Shown here: one piece after another, positions 35,084-47,522 of the stretch
Numbering within the stretch: position 1 is the stretch's first letter
Layout of the letters: each line of letters starts with the position of its first letter
Assembly: GCF_943734655.1 (NCBI RefSeq)
Contig: NC_071355.1
Span: 93,751,449 to 93,815,448 of the forward strand
Reading direction: 5' to 3'
Length of the DNA: 64,000 nucleotides
Source: Sabethes cyaneus
Taxonomy: Eukaryota > Arthropoda > Insecta > Diptera > Culicidae
Notes under the pieces: model-generated
What the model saw: only the letters and a program-made list of their open reading frames with translations
The model's database searches: none
What the model was told of the DNA's origin: nothing
Position numbers and translations under genes: made by a program

Positions 35084-35344
35084 TTATATTAATAATTGGT
35101 TTGCGCTTGGTGGAAGCTCCAGAGTACGTGTACAATACGAACGATTCTGTATTGCAATGACTGGATCGGACGACAGCAGGAGGCGTTTGAACACATCCTC
35201 CAAATTGCCAATCCGGTTAAATTTTCTGACGTGAAATTCCCTGAACTTACAAATACATTTATTTAGCGTTTCCTGTACCTCTTCGCTTAATAACCCTATG
35301 AGTTGTGCCGTGGCCTTAATAATATCTGCGCCGTGTACTAGCAT
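35084..35344 (-). pseudogene. Possible transposase C-terminal relic
   Basis: An 86-codon minus-strand frame in the non-palindromic centre of the 5.1 kb element. It contains QLIGLLSEEVQETLNKCICK and NRIGNLEDVFKRLLLSSDP. This resembles a tail segment (LSEEAQEARNK and LLxSSDPYIS type) of uncharacterised insect transposon proteins. Its position in the middle of a long inverted-repeat element supports a transposase origin. I cannot assign a superfamily. Confidence 0.4.
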
Positions 35345-36968
35345 TTTATTAAAGGTTGGCGATATAGCTAATATGGAATTGAATGGGAAATAATCTCCTA
35401 AACTACCGAATTACTTTCACGAACATTTTAGATACTAATTTAAAATAACAGTAACGGTACCCTCAAATCTTTTGACAAAAAACTCCAGGACTCTAATAGG
35501 ATTTGCTTGAAAATGTTCCTCCTTTTTTACTACGATCATAGTCATGTTCCTGTTCCTGAATACGTATAAGACATCAATTTTGCAAACTTCTCAGCTTTCT
35601 GACACTAAAGTAATTTAAAAGATTACTTTAGACTAGAATCAGAAATATCAATATAAAATTTAATTGTATGTGCATATATCCAAGTGAAGATTTCCATGAC
35701 TATTTGCAAATTAATGAAAATTGTAAGATAGATATTTATCAAAAACAGCTGGTGCTGAGCTCCATTTGCAGAGAGGACGATACGACAGTGATTATTTGAA
35801 ATCCAGGATAACTGCTAACCAGAGTACAGTAGTTCTATGGAGACCACGGCCCTTCACTCTAAATCACCGTCGAACTAACTACGCGCGCAATGAACCAGCC
35901 TGCCGCTGTATGCAGCTAATGAACAATTTTAGAAACATACAAAACTTAAACATGTCGACTGATACTATTAAGAAAAAACTTTCTGACTGTTTCTGAGAGG
36001 TCAATTACAGGTACACTAATACCACTGCATTTTATATTATTTTGTATTTGGTATTATAATTTATATTTATATGTATGGATTGGATGACGGGCGAAGTCCA
36101 TATATCTTGACAATAAACAATTGTAAAAACTATCGTTATAAAAACTTATTTGATGAATATTTCAGCAGTGGTTCGAAAACTAGCACAAGGTCAAAAAACT
36201 AGATCTCTTAACTTATCCGGAGTTCGAAGACTATTTTACGTGGCAATCAGAAGAAATTGTGTCATGGTACGACAAATTTCTTTTTTACTATTTACATGTT
36301 GACTTTAATCGTCTTCAAGAAGATATTAGAAAATACTGCATAGTAGAAAATGGTCAAACATGAAATAATTAAACTGAAATTACTCGAGTTAGAGAAAAAA
36401 CCAGTTTTTTATTTTCACATATGTTTGAGATAAAACTCCAAGCTTTCAGAAACGGCCAAGTTTGATTTTTTTCGTTTGCCCCTTTTTGAGATATTCTATT
36501 CTAAAAAAGACTAAAAAAACACAGGAAAAACGTTATAACTCGTTATACGTATGAGTTTTCAACATACAATGTTCTACAAAAATATGTCTCTTGATAAGGT
36601 AACCAACTTTGTAAGACATTATGATGCAATAAAACCATTGAATTTGAAGAAATCAGCGAAAAAGTGATTTTTGAGAGGTCTTTTTATAAAACACTATGTA
36701 AGTTAGAAACGCCTAGAAATACGCCTACTATGTCTTTGGCAAAGTTACTTATATAATCTTTAGCTACAACTTTGTCAAAGAAGTTATCCTTCTATCTCTT
36801 TCTTATAAAAAGTTATTATGGATTATGTGTTCACAAGCCAAACTGGAACTTAGTCGTTGATTTCGCATTAATTGTCTATTAGAGTTGTACAACTTTGCTG
36901 AACATTGTGGGGAGCTATTTTGAACCACAAAAAACTTTCCACTTAATTTTCGCTGCTGGACCACTGTG

Positions 36969-38035
36969 CAATGGTGTTGTTTGCCAGTTTTGTTCTGTCA
37001 CTTCCTTCGGCGACTGTTCCGTTGCGTTTTTCTGCGGCTAGCGTTGTCTTTTGTTCGCCTAATTAATTGTAATTATACTCCATTACTTAAAAGCATTGGT
37101 TATTATTGCAGTTGTTAATTATGTTGAATATAGCAATCCCCTGAATAAGGCGGTAGGTGACTCTGTATACCCACCGCAATTTCTCAGCTGTCTATAGAAT
37201 AACAAAGCTCATTTTGATACCCATAATTTGTCTTCTTGCATTTTTTTTTATTTATTCTCGTATTCTTTTATTAATTTCAGTTTTTTTTTGTCATTAAGTA
37301 AACGGATTTATTAAAACCTGCAACCAGCAGTCTAAATGTCTAAACACAAACTACATCTTCTATAAATGCCAACAAATTTTCCACTGCATGACTTGGCATG
37401 CAATACTACATGTCACATGTATGACAAAGAGATCGTAACGTGGCACGAAAGTTTATAAGAACATAGAATTTTCTGTGACTCCATTTCGATGTTGATTATT
37501 TCCGGCAATTATTATACTACCGGTTGAAGTTTTCTGCAGCTTCGTTTCAGTGTGTGTGAGGATAAAGTAGGGTAACACGAGGTAACAACGCCAAAAGGGA
37601 TAAAACGAACCACTTCGATTTCGATAAAAAATTCTTAATATTTTTGCAAATGTGCTAGTGTGCTGTGTTTTGCGATTTGATTCTTTATTTCGGATGCTTT
37701 CAGTCGCAGACTGCTCGTTCGCTTCTTACATGTTTTGTTTATTTGCCTATTTAAACACTTTTGAAACAACCTGTGACAATCGGCCAGACGAAACCGTATT
37801 GCGATATAATTTCAGCAGCAGCAGCAACAAATTTTCTGCGAAAAACACTTCATTGTCCCTTTCGAACTAGAGTATAATACACTAATAATGAATCTAGAAG
37901 TACGAAAATATTTGTTTTACGAATTCTTTTGTTGTTTTCTATCACGAAATAGATTCTTAAAATCAATCCTGAACGTTTCGTACATATTAACGAGCATATA
38001 TTTGTATGAATCATTGTATTTAAAAAAATGCTTCG
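36969..38035. other. Unassigned 1.1 kb
   Basis: Includes a 72-codon frame (37652-37870) with a short CAG run at 37815 and no known domain. No other structure seen. Confidence 0.3.
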
Positions 38036-39610
38036 TGCATTTATTACTTACTTTAGTGGCAACGGTCCGTTACCGATCCTGCGCCGAACGAATTATGGTC
38101 CTCCTGTACCGTCGGTCCTGGGCTGCCGTTCTTCAATCCCCACGAACACCAGCTGAACGTGCATCGTCTTCGACAGCACACACCCACCGGGTGCGGGGTC
38201 TGCCTCGGAGTCTACGGCCTCTTCCTGGTTCTCTGCTGAAAATAGTTTTGGCTACTCTTTCATCGGGCATTCTGGCCACGTGTCCAGCCCACCGCAGCCT
38301 GCCACATTGCACTACCTTCACTATATCAGCATATTTGTATACTTGGTACAGCTCGTGATTCATGCGTCTGCGCCACACTGCATTTTCCATTTTGCCACCA
38401 AGTATAGATCGCAGAATTTTACGCTCAAAAACCCCAAGCACTCTCCGATCAGCTTCCTTTAGCGTCCATGATTCGTGTCCATAAAGGGCCACCGGGAGGA
38501 TTAGTGTTCTGTAGAGCGCCAGTTTTGTGCGAATTTGCAAACTACGGGACTTCAGCTGGCTACGTAATCCGTAGAAAGCCCGATTCGCGGCTGCAACTCG
38601 TCGTTTCACTTCGCAGCTTACATCGTTGTCACATGTCACGAGAGTACCTAGGTATATAAATTCCTCCACTACTTCATATCGTTCCCCATCTAACTCCACC
38701 TCGGCACCAACACCACTTGGGCTCCCACGTTCCCTACCAGCAACCATGTACTTCGTTTTGGCGGTATTAATGGTAAGTCCCAATCTCGCAGCTTCCCTTT
38801 TAAAGGGCCTGAAGGCCTCTTCCACTGCTCTACGGTTGATTCCGATGATATCGACGTCATCCGCAAAACCAAGAAGCATGTGAGATTTCGTGATGATAGT
38901 TCCATTCCTGGAACGTTTGCCCTTCGTAATGCACCTTCCAAAGCAATGTTGAATAGCAGGTTAGAGAGTGCATCCCCTTGCTTCAGTCCATCCAACGTCA
39001 TGAAAGCAGCTGAGGTCTCACCCGCTATTCTAACGCATGATTGGGATCCGTCCAGCGTCGCACGAATCAGCGTAACTAGTTTCGTCTGAAGACCGTGTTC
39101 TGGCATTATCTGCCACAGCTCATTTCGTTTAACTGAATCGTACGCCGCTTTAAAGTCCACAAACAGATGGTGTGTCTGCAAGTTGTACTCCCGGAACTTG
39201 TCTAGCAACTGACGCAGGGTAAACATCTGATCCGTCGTGGAGCGACCCTCACGAAAACCAGCTTGGTACTCGCCGACGAAGGACTCCGCTAACGGTCTCA
39301 GTCTGCAGAACAGGATACGGGAAAGCACCTTGTAGGCAGAATTGAACAATGTAATTCCTCGATAGTTTTTACACTCCATTCGATGTCCCTTTTTGAAAAT
39401 TGGACAAATGAAGCCATCCAACCACTCCTCCGGCATTTATTCTTCCTTCCTGACAATGATCCGGTGGATTGCTTCGTACAGCCGCTCGCTCCCCGTTTTT
39501 AGAAGTTCAGCCGGGATACCGTCCTTCCCAGCAGCCTTACCGCTTTTCAGCTCACTGATTGCCTTCTTAACCTCCTCCTGTGTTGGTGGCTCCACAGTGC
39601 ATTTATATAA
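38036..39610 (-). pseudogene. RTE-clade LINE, reverse transcriptase and 3' end
   Basis: Minus-strand protein in two frames. The first (39600 to about 38910) has SGKAAGKDGIPAELLKTGSE, then CPIFKKGHR, YKVLSRILFCRLRPLAES, YQAGFREGRSTTDQ, motif A HHLFVDFKAAYDSV and LKQGDALSNLLFNIAL. The second (38890 to 38130) carries motif C GFADDVDIIG, TKYMVAGRERG, RTLILPVALYG, FERKILRSILGG, WRRRMNHE and RLRWAGHVARMPDE. The usual endonuclease is missing (5' truncated). Defects: a stop in place of Gln before MPEEW (TAA, about 39437), a single-base frameshift near 38912, and a TGA in place of Trp near 38132, before RTAAQDR. Both catalytic Asp of FADD survive. Confidence 0.85.
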
Positions 39611-39724
39611 ATGTTATAAAAGATCACGATAAAAATAGTATAATACCGCCACCTAACGGAAAACAATTAAATTTTTGTTTTCTCCGAAAAAAAATCAGGC
39701 ATGATCAAGAAACGAAGTTGAGCT

Positions 39725-39832
39725 TACTTATTTACTTTAGTGGAGACGGTCCGTTACCGATCCTGCGCCGAATGAAATATAGTCCTCCAGTACCTGCTGT
39801 CGGTCCTGGGCTGCCGTTCTCCAATCCCCTCC
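39725..39832 (-). mobile_element. Second, very short RTE LINE 3' end
   Basis: Repeats the last 100 bp of the same RTE family: the minus strand reads DWRTAAQDRQQVLEDYISFG and ends TDRLH, stop. It keeps the Trp and the QQ pair that the neighbouring copy (38036-38160) has lost, so it comes from a separate insertion rather than a local duplication of the damaged copy. Confidence 0.7.
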
Positions 39833-41329
39833 AATTAGATGCATCAAAACTTAATGAAATATCATGGAAAAATAGACTAATTAATTCTTTATAAATTTTT
39901 AAATGGCGTTTTGGCGGTTATTTTCGCAAACCAACAGCAAATGGAAACGGATCGACTGACGGGCAGCAAATTTAGCAGAAGGCCGTTGTGGTTTTTTAAT
40001 AAAACTAATCCATTTCTACTTTACAGTGATTTGGTATTTCCTATCACTCCTGTATTAGCGGACAACCATCATCCTAGAGTCTAAAGGACTGAATAGTGAC
40101 ATCCATCTATATATTGGCAACAGTAATTATAGTACTGATTTTTAAGATGTGCTATCAGCTCAAACATAGTTCTTTTCAGGGCCACCAAACAATTTCAAAC
40201 GGTTTTTTTCAAAACCACCATTGATTCAATGAAGAATTAAATCAGAATATTTCGCTCTTCTTTTACAAATAAACACTCAAACAATGATACTCACAAATAC
40301 TCAAATATGCATATGCCAGAAATGCAGTTTACATTAGTCTTTGATTTAATGATCAGACATAAAGTTATACTTCATCGATTAAAACATGTTATCAATATAA
40401 TGAGTATTATATGACACAGTCCTACGTCACCCTTTCGTACAACCCTTAGGGCTGTATACCTTGTAGTTTTATATTCGGGGGGTACTCAATAATATTACAT
40501 TACAGTGTAACTGTTGCTGTACGGCAATGGCTGTTACCGTTTGCATGAACTACATGCAGTGTTATTTGGATGGTTATCTAGCCAATTAAATCAAAAGAAT
40601 ACATATATAATTACATTATCATTTAAATATAATTTACAATTTATTAGGCTACGCATATTTGGAAACATTTTTCGCCATTGCCGTACAGTTAATTATTGGC
40701 TTGTTACAGCTGAAGTAATTGTGCATATGTGCACTCCTAGTAGCCAACGAAAGTTTTCAGTCAACTCGCTTCTCCTTCGTGATCTTGTTTGTATGCATCG
40801 TATGCATTCGTTGTATTTGATAAACCAGGGATGGCAGTTGTGTAGGTTCGGACGCGTTTTGCAGTTTTTGAATTTAAATTAAATATTAATTGGTGCCATC
40901 GCCTGTACCAAAACTCATCTGGATCGATAAAATAATCACTTAATTTAAAATGAGTACCGCGTATTAGCATTCCCAAACTTCACTCAATTGTGGGCAATGA
41001 CATAATTCGTTTCTTCTTACTATAGACAAGTGCCTTAACACCGCGTGAGAAATTTTCGGATGATGTATCGGGAATCGGAATGAAGTGGCAATGTGTCTGT
41101 TGGTTAGATCGGTTTAATATATTTACAAAAACAGCCTAGACCTCAAGTTTACAGCTAAATCACTGAATTATTACGCGTGATTCTCGGATTTACCTCGAAC
41201 TGTTACGTCTGTCGTTTGGTACGCGATGTAGAATAGTCCGACGGCTTTTGCAGGTTATATCGCGTTGGTTCGACGAATAGTAGTTTTCGAAGAACTGAGC
41301 AAAGTTTGTCCTTTGGTCAGCCTGATGCT
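39833..41329. other. Unassigned 1.5 kb
   Basis: A 122-codon plus-strand frame (40514-40882) has no recognisable domain and is overlapped by a minus-strand frame. No terminal repeats found. Confidence 0.3.
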
Positions 41330-41331
41330 TA

Positions 41332-42272
41332 GAGTAGGGCGGGGCATAAGTGCGATGTTTGGGGTTGTCATAAATTTTCGTGAGATATAAAGAGGGACAA
41401 CAACATAATATATTTTATAGTGATGCAGTAACTCAATATCTTCACATTCAACTATAAATCATCTGTGGTAATAGTGTTTTGCAAAATAGATTCTTCTTTC
41501 TTCTGAATAAGTGCAGATTCGCACTTTTACCCCACTAGCGGGGCAAAAGTGCGAATACCGCGGGGCAAAGGTTTGAAGCTAGAATCCATGAAATTAGCCC
41601 AGCAGTAGCTATCAAAACCATATTGTCTTCAATCTGCGTTATGTTTCGGTGAGGAATGTTCTCAATTTGCACCTTTTCTGTTTTGCGCTGGTGTATTGCA
41701 GCCTCCGTTAGATCGAAGCTTTTCCAAACGTTTGTTTTTTGTTTCATCAGCGGAAACACATTGTTTTTCTTCGGCCAGCATCTGTAGAGCACACAGTTTT
41801 CTGCAGATCTTTCATTTCTGGTATCTGTGATGTAGTGCCTGGGGCTGTGTATGATTGGCTATACATTTTTGCCTCGTCCATGAATCGCACTTTTGCCCCG
41901 TCCGTGAATCGAACTTTTACCCCGCTAGGCGCTTGACGGGGTTAGATTAAATTACGGAAAAGCGAAATATATTTTGTAAATTATTTTCGCCGTATTTTCA
42001 AAACAGATATGTGAGTGATGTAAAACGCTGCTATAAATATTCAACAAGTAATATCCTCCTGTTGATATCGTATTTGCCGTATAACGAAAAATTACATCAA
42101 AACCGCCCTAAAAGAACATTTGCACATAACTCAGCAACCAAAGTTTACGTTAGATTGGGGCTGTCAAAGTGGTCACCCATCCATGCCAATGTAGAGAGTT
42201 TACTCGGAGTCTGCACTGATAAATCATTGAATCGCGCTTTTACCCGCATCGCACTTTTACCCCTCCTTACTC
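41332..42272. mobile_element. TA-flanked TIR element with GGGGCAAAAGTGCG repeats
   Basis: Ends GAGTAGGGCGGGGCATAAGT and the inverted CGCACTTTTACCCCTCCTTA (then CTC), with TA on both sides (41330-41331, 42273-42274). Subterminal motifs of the type CGCACTTTTACCCC recur at 41522, 41549, 41888, 41910, 42235 and 42250. No transposase. Confidence 0.7.
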
Positions 42273-42399
42273 TATATATCAAACGTGTTTCGGTATCAGG
42301 CAATTTATCGTGCGCGATTTTGAACCAATCGAATGAATTAAAAATGCCGATGCGTCAGTCTTTCATTAATTGCCTTGCGATGATTAGATGGTCGTTCTC

Positions 42400-42757
42400 A
42401 CACCGTACGCATGTTCGTGATGATCGCACCACATACCTCGGTGGATCCAGATCAATACCTCTTCACTAACACAAACTCCTTCCTGTGACACTTGTGGATG
42501 ATGCAGAGGATTCCTCGGTCTCTAGTAGCAGCAAGTGCCCGACTAATATTCCTTCCCTTCCTTAATTGACCTGCATGGACGTGGCCAGCTTTGCTATTGA
42601 TCACTATAAAGACTTGGATCATCAGAAGTTGTACACTGAGAATGATTTGCTATTCCCGAGCATCATTTTGATGGTTCTTTGTGCAATTTCAGCTGATCTA
42701 GATCAATCGCGGGCAACACACGGGCGGTCAAACTATGCTATGCTATGCTATGCTTAA
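42400..42757 (+). mobile_element. Possible retroposon 3' end with CTATG tail
   Basis: The segment ends in a short (CTATG)n array (42732-42754), the sort of simple tail carried by some LINEs and SINEs. The sequence before it (TGACCTGCATGGACGTGGCC, GATCAATCGCGGGCAACACA) looks like a mosquito repeat I have an impression of seeing before, but I cannot name it. The 5' limit is uncertain. Confidence 0.4.
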
Positions 42758-43676
42758 ACTAGGAATTTACTTGATTAGGGGTGGTCTTACCTTATCTTCC
42801 TCTAAAAGGCAATGGTTTTGGTGCTCGTTTGTCATACAAAGGATTTTGAAAGTGTAGAGTAAATCGTAGAAAACCGAGATACGAGTATCATGCAGCCATC
42901 GAGATTATACTTATATTTGAACGATGTAAATTAAAAATTGTTCTTAGCATTAAAGGTGAACGGGCTTCGGGAATGCAATAAGCACAAAAACGGTTAGATT
43001 TGAATGGTGCAATAAAATGAGGCACGTTCAGGAAATAGTATGGATCGCAAATACTAAAAAAAATGTATCGTAACAAAATCATAGAATCTTGCAAATAAAT
43101 ATATATAATTTTAAATTACATTAACTTTCCCGTTGTATACAAGTTTCGATTGGTGGCATAAGTTTTCCCATGCTCTACTCAAAGAGTTCTTCTGCCATTT
43201 TCCTTTTTCGGTTTAGAACTTCTTGTTTCATCTTCTCGTCGGTTGAAATTCTTTCCAAGCTTCAGGAAAGTAGAAAGATGGAAGTCTGGAAGGCGCCAAG
43301 TTGGGGCAGCGAACGGGATGGTGCGAGCTGTGGGATGTGGACTGTGGGTGGCCGTTGCTGTGCAACAAGCATACTTCCTTTGCCAAGTTTTTCTTACGTT
43401 TGTGCTATATAGCATTCTGGGATTTTTGCAGAGAGCGAAAAAAAAATTCAGTCGGTGTTTCACCTTCAATGAAAAGCAATTGGAGTACAGCCCGTAACTG
43501 GTTTTTTGCGTTGTTTCTTATCAACATATCTTACACAAATGAGCACTATGAAGCGGGTTCACATATTCATAACGATAACAATATTTTATAATTTGCTTTT
43601 ACGCATTGTAAAACATGACTACTGATCTGACCTATCTGACCATTCTATTGCTGATCTTTATGCTCAAATTTAACCA
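42758..43676. other. Unassigned 0.9 kb
   Basis: Overlapping frames on both strands at 43170-43591 lack known motifs. A more GC-rich patch at 43250-43400 has no further structure. Confidence 0.3.
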
Positions 43677-43942
43677 ATTCTCGCGTAACTTTTCAAAAGG
43701 ACCTAAGTAACATAGAAATTCTCTTTGGTCGCCCTCTCTTTCGATTATTACGGCGACAGAAATGCATTTCAACAAAAGTTTTCTTGACGATTAGCTAGCT
43801 ACTGATACCAGCAGCCGATTTATGCAAGGTTGATGTTTTAAAGTGCATTTGCATCGCCGTGGCAATCGAAAGAGAAGAGGCCCAAAGAGAAGAGAATCTC
43901 TCAATGTTACTTAGGTCCTTTTGAAAAGTTACGCGAGAATTA
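43677..43942. repeat. 266-bp foldback MITE
   Basis: Left end AATTCTCGCGTAACTTTTCA with AAAGGACCTAAGTAACAT, mirrored exactly at the right by ATGTTACTTAGGTCCTTT and GTTACGCGAGAATT. A CTCTTTCGATT / AATCGAAAGAG pair lies further in. The motif AACTTTTCAAAAGG is shared with the hairpin at 17171. Confidence 0.65.
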
Positions 43943-45584
43943 ATTAGCTAATTAGTTTGGTTATGTGCAAACTGTCCAGTGATATCCTGGTTAAAAGCGA
44001 TTTACTGGTAGAAATTAGTAAAGTATATCAAATGTCAGTAAAGTATATCAAAATATCAGGGGAGAAGAGTACAGTAAACCTTCTTACTTCCTGGATATGC
44101 TTCGAGGCATCCTTTGCAATCTTTATTTAAGCATGCGCCACGTTAAACCAAATCATGATGTCAAAGAATTAAGAAAAAATACGTAACAGATGAGCAATTG
44201 AATACTGATGTGTTACAACTATAGTTCAGCAAATTTAAATGGCTGGTTATTAAAACGGATTGGATATTAAAAACGTTTGTCGTAAATACAATGAACAGTA
44301 TATTCTAGCTGCTTGAGCTTCATTTTGAATTTAGAGGCACTTCTATTTCGATTTTTTATGACCAGGAGTTTACTATGTGTCTTTATTGGTGTAATGTAGA
44401 ATGTCCGTTTTCAGTTTTCATTTTTTTTCTGCAATTAAACAAATCGCAATGGATCTCTTGTTGTCTAAGGAAAATGTGCGTTTCGTTTGTAGCTCAGAAA
44501 AAAACACATGCGTCTCCATTATAGGAGAGTAGTCGATAGTGAGACAACGGATTTTGCGCAAAATTTTCAGTTTTTTGGAAACCCGCGCGTACCGTCTACC
44601 GATTACCAGAGAAAAAGTACTGTTCAACGTAGAAACAGATCATGAAAATTCATTTACTGTTTAGTTTAGTGTGACTTCGATTCGTTTTGATAAAATAGAT
44701 TCAATCAATTCATAGAAATAACTTCGAAATCTGTTGAGGATTGAACGTATACCATGTTACTACTTTGATAAATGTTATGTACAACGCATGTAGCATGTAT
44801 ACATGAAGAATCGTATTATTACATACATGGATACATGCTACTATTGCTACAAAGAGACTTAAGTAGTCCTACGTCACCTATGCGGTAGTGTTTTATGCAC
44901 AACTCCTTTGATTTTTTGCTTTATTTTTAAGATTTTTAGCCGTTGACTGGTTCTTCTCGTTTCTTTCAAACATCTTATTAGTATCTTTTTCTACCAGTGA
45001 TAAATAATACGCTATGAGTTTCAAGTTAAAAATTCATAAAATTTTTGGCACAGTCGCTAATGCGGTATATCAAAATGGAAAACTAATTATTATTTATCTA
45101 AATTGGGTTATAAAAATAATTGGAATAGAGTAACAGTGAATAAATGAAAAGGACAAATCATTTTGTGCGTCGCACGATTGTCATTACTCACTTGACGCAA
45201 CCGCGATTGCAATGTTGTTAGTCATTGCAACTCCACTGCCATAGCTATAGTGAGTATTGTTATTGTTACAACATCGTTACTTCTAAGAAATCTAGCTGAC
45301 TCGTTCTCACAGGAACGAAGTGAACCTGACATCCAATGGGGGCAAAAAAGTAGTTAACAGCCACGAACTTGGTCTAAGTTTATGTTTAGTGCGTATTAGA
45401 TTGGTTTCCTTTTTTATGCTTTGCAATGCCTTCAGGTGACTTAAAAATATAATATGAATTCATTTTATAGCTTGATCAGTTGACTTCATGAAAAACAATT
45501 ATTTATTAATTAGGGAATGCAGCAAAAGAGACCACTGATCAGAATAAAATATCTAATAAAGTATCTGCCAGAATAAAAAATATA
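43943..45584. other. Unassigned 1.6 kb
   Basis: AT-rich, with a small inverted pair (GTAGCATGTATACATG, CATGGATACATGCTAC) at 44788-44840. Nothing else recognised. Confidence 0.3.
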
Positions 45585-45586
45585 TA

Positions 45587-45990
45587 CAGTGGACCCCCGT
45601 TCGTTTGAACGATTCCTCATGCAAACTAACGGGGTTAGTTTTTAATTTGAACACTTGGTAACCCTAAATATGCTGGAACTTGTGTGAACTGGCTGCCCTG
45701 CTCTTTGTTATTGTTTTGGTGGTTTGATACAGTAGGCAGTTGCAAGCAGCGAATATTCATTCTCCGATCGGATTTCTACCATAATCGTTGGGAAAACGCA
45801 ATGTGAAACAGATTAAACACGCTAGATCAGCACAAACAAATCGTGTTTATGAGCATTGTCTGCATAAGCAAATGATGTCATATTGAGTATGACGTTTGAA
45901 CCATTTTTAATTTGCACGTCGTGCAAACCAACGGGGTTCAAATTAAAAAGTGTTCAGATTAAAAACGTTCAAACGAACGGGGGTCCACGG
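45587..45990. mobile_element. TA-flanked MITE with GTGGACCCCCGTTCG ends
   Basis: Left CAGTGGACCCCCGTTCGTTT, right inverted AAACGAACGGGGGTCCACGG, both next to TA. An internal pair AACGGGGTTAGTTTTTAATT and CAACGGGGTTCAAATTAAAA extends the symmetry. Resembles non-autonomous Tc1/mariner or pogo elements. Confidence 0.75.
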
Positions 45991-45992
45991 TA

Positions 45993-47519
45993 GTAAAGTT
46001 TTGTTTTCCTTAAAGTTTTGTCTCTCTCAAACGTTACATACCTTCAACAAAATTAGTTAAAATTTAAACATTATTTACATCAGTTTCGTTACCATGTTTC
46101 TAGCTAATTTTGATTTTTTTTGCTTTCAATAACGCAAAAGACGAATTAATTAATTTCTTTAGAACTGTGAATATCATTATTTATAGACGAAAATTAAAAA
46201 TTATCTTTTCTTATAGAAATCCATTGGCCTTTCTTTCACATACAACTCTTTCAAGTTGATCGGAAAATGCGATACGATGGTTTGGCATTCTGAGGTTACT
46301 CTGAAACGAAAAAAATCTAAAATGGTCTGTAAACATACTGTTTAGTCTAACTCTAAGTTTAGACACCCAGCTCAACGGAACAAAAGCACGTCGAGCAGCA
46401 CGTTAACATTTTTAGAAAAAAATATCAAAAACAAAGTGTTAGTAAGATTGATACTAAAAACGTGGAGGATCTGTGTCTAGATTTAGTAGAGTATTGCAAA
46501 TCGTAATAGTGAAATGCTTGACAGATCAAAATTGATGCTTCCTGCTTTTGTTGATTTTGAGCTCTACCCCTGGCGAAAGCAGAGCAACTTCATTATCAAA
46601 CTGTTATCGCTTTCATAATGCGATTTGTTTTTATAACCTACCAAACTTGCCGAACAGTTATCACCTTGTGAACAATGATACTGCTCATCTCCTCCTTGTG
46701 TTATTTTGACTGCTTTTCGCAGTTTTACTGCTTGTCAGGATGATGAAAGTTTCAGCCTTTTCTTCGATCATTCTACCTATCCTTGTAAAATTGGGCTAGC
46801 GTTTTAGCTTCCATCTTTAAAAAAAAGGTCAAGTTATACATAAAAGAACCATGGAACAATGACTAGAAAAGGCTGCCTAACACAATCAACAGACCAGTAG
46901 GGAACAACTGTAGCTCTTGCTACTCCGGTGTCACGGTAAATTAATGATATTAACTTGAGTAACTCCACATTTAATGGAACAAATTTGGAACATTGTAATA
47001 AGGGTTAAGTCTACGCTAAAGTGTTTCTTGTACAGTTTTCTACCAAACGTTGTTTTAATTGTAAAAGCTGGCGGAGCAGGCTGTGACTGCAAGTGAGATA
47101 GACGTCAATTTTTTTCGCGGAAATTTTCTTTTTTGATTTTTGTTTTAAAAGGCTAAAAACTATTTGAAAATTACATATTTTTGATGTCACGAGTGATAGT
47201 TTAGTGAATTTGTGGATTTAAATCAAAAAGTGCTATAGCGCGATGAAGACTCAGCAGTACAGAACTTTTTTTACAGAAGCATTTTAATTGATGGGAATAT
47301 TGGTCGATAAATAAGTGAAGTCGCGAATTCTGCTTTGTGACCCAACCGAAATTGAAAAAGGAAATTGGATACGATTTTCTCTTGGAACTTGGACGTTTCG
47401 TTTCACGAATTGGTAAAAAAGTCAGCATTTTCTTACGCAGAAGATGATCAAAGGCAACAAAGGAGAAGAGAAAGAGAGCTGATCTTGGTGAGATCGTTTG
47501 CAATATATTTTGTTTTAAC
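45993..47519. other. Unassigned 1.5 kb
   Basis: AT-rich. Frames at 47201-47503 (minus) and 47365-47616 (plus) overlap, are lysine- or phenylalanine-rich and show no motif. Confidence 0.3.
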
Positions 47520-47522
47520 TAA

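Larger units (their letters stand above)
31867..36968. mobile_element. 5.1 kb palindromic TIR element, CACAGTGGTCC ends
   Basis: Ends CACAGTGGTCCAG and CTGGACCACTGTG. A 5-bp CAATG lies on both outer sides (31862-31866, 36969-36973). The arms run from 33950 to about 34745 on the left and from about 35700 to 36950 on the right and are almost identical over long stretches (for example ACACATAATCCATAATAAC and its complement). A separate 2.05 kb element sits at a TTAA near the left end. The right arm has about 430 bp (35765-36200) absent from the left. The centre contains a possible transposase relic (35084-35344). Confidence 0.7.

Noticed and set aside
37652..37870. 72-codon frame with a CAG run as a host exon
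   Set aside because: No splice signals, domain or context that supports a gene.
43170..43591. Several overlapping frames in a more GC-rich patch
   Set aside because: Frames on both strands compete and none shows a conserved pattern.
40418..44890. Shared AGTCCTACGTCACC at 40418 and 44868 as a repeat family
   Set aside because: Only about 14 bases agree and the flanks do not; too short to call.
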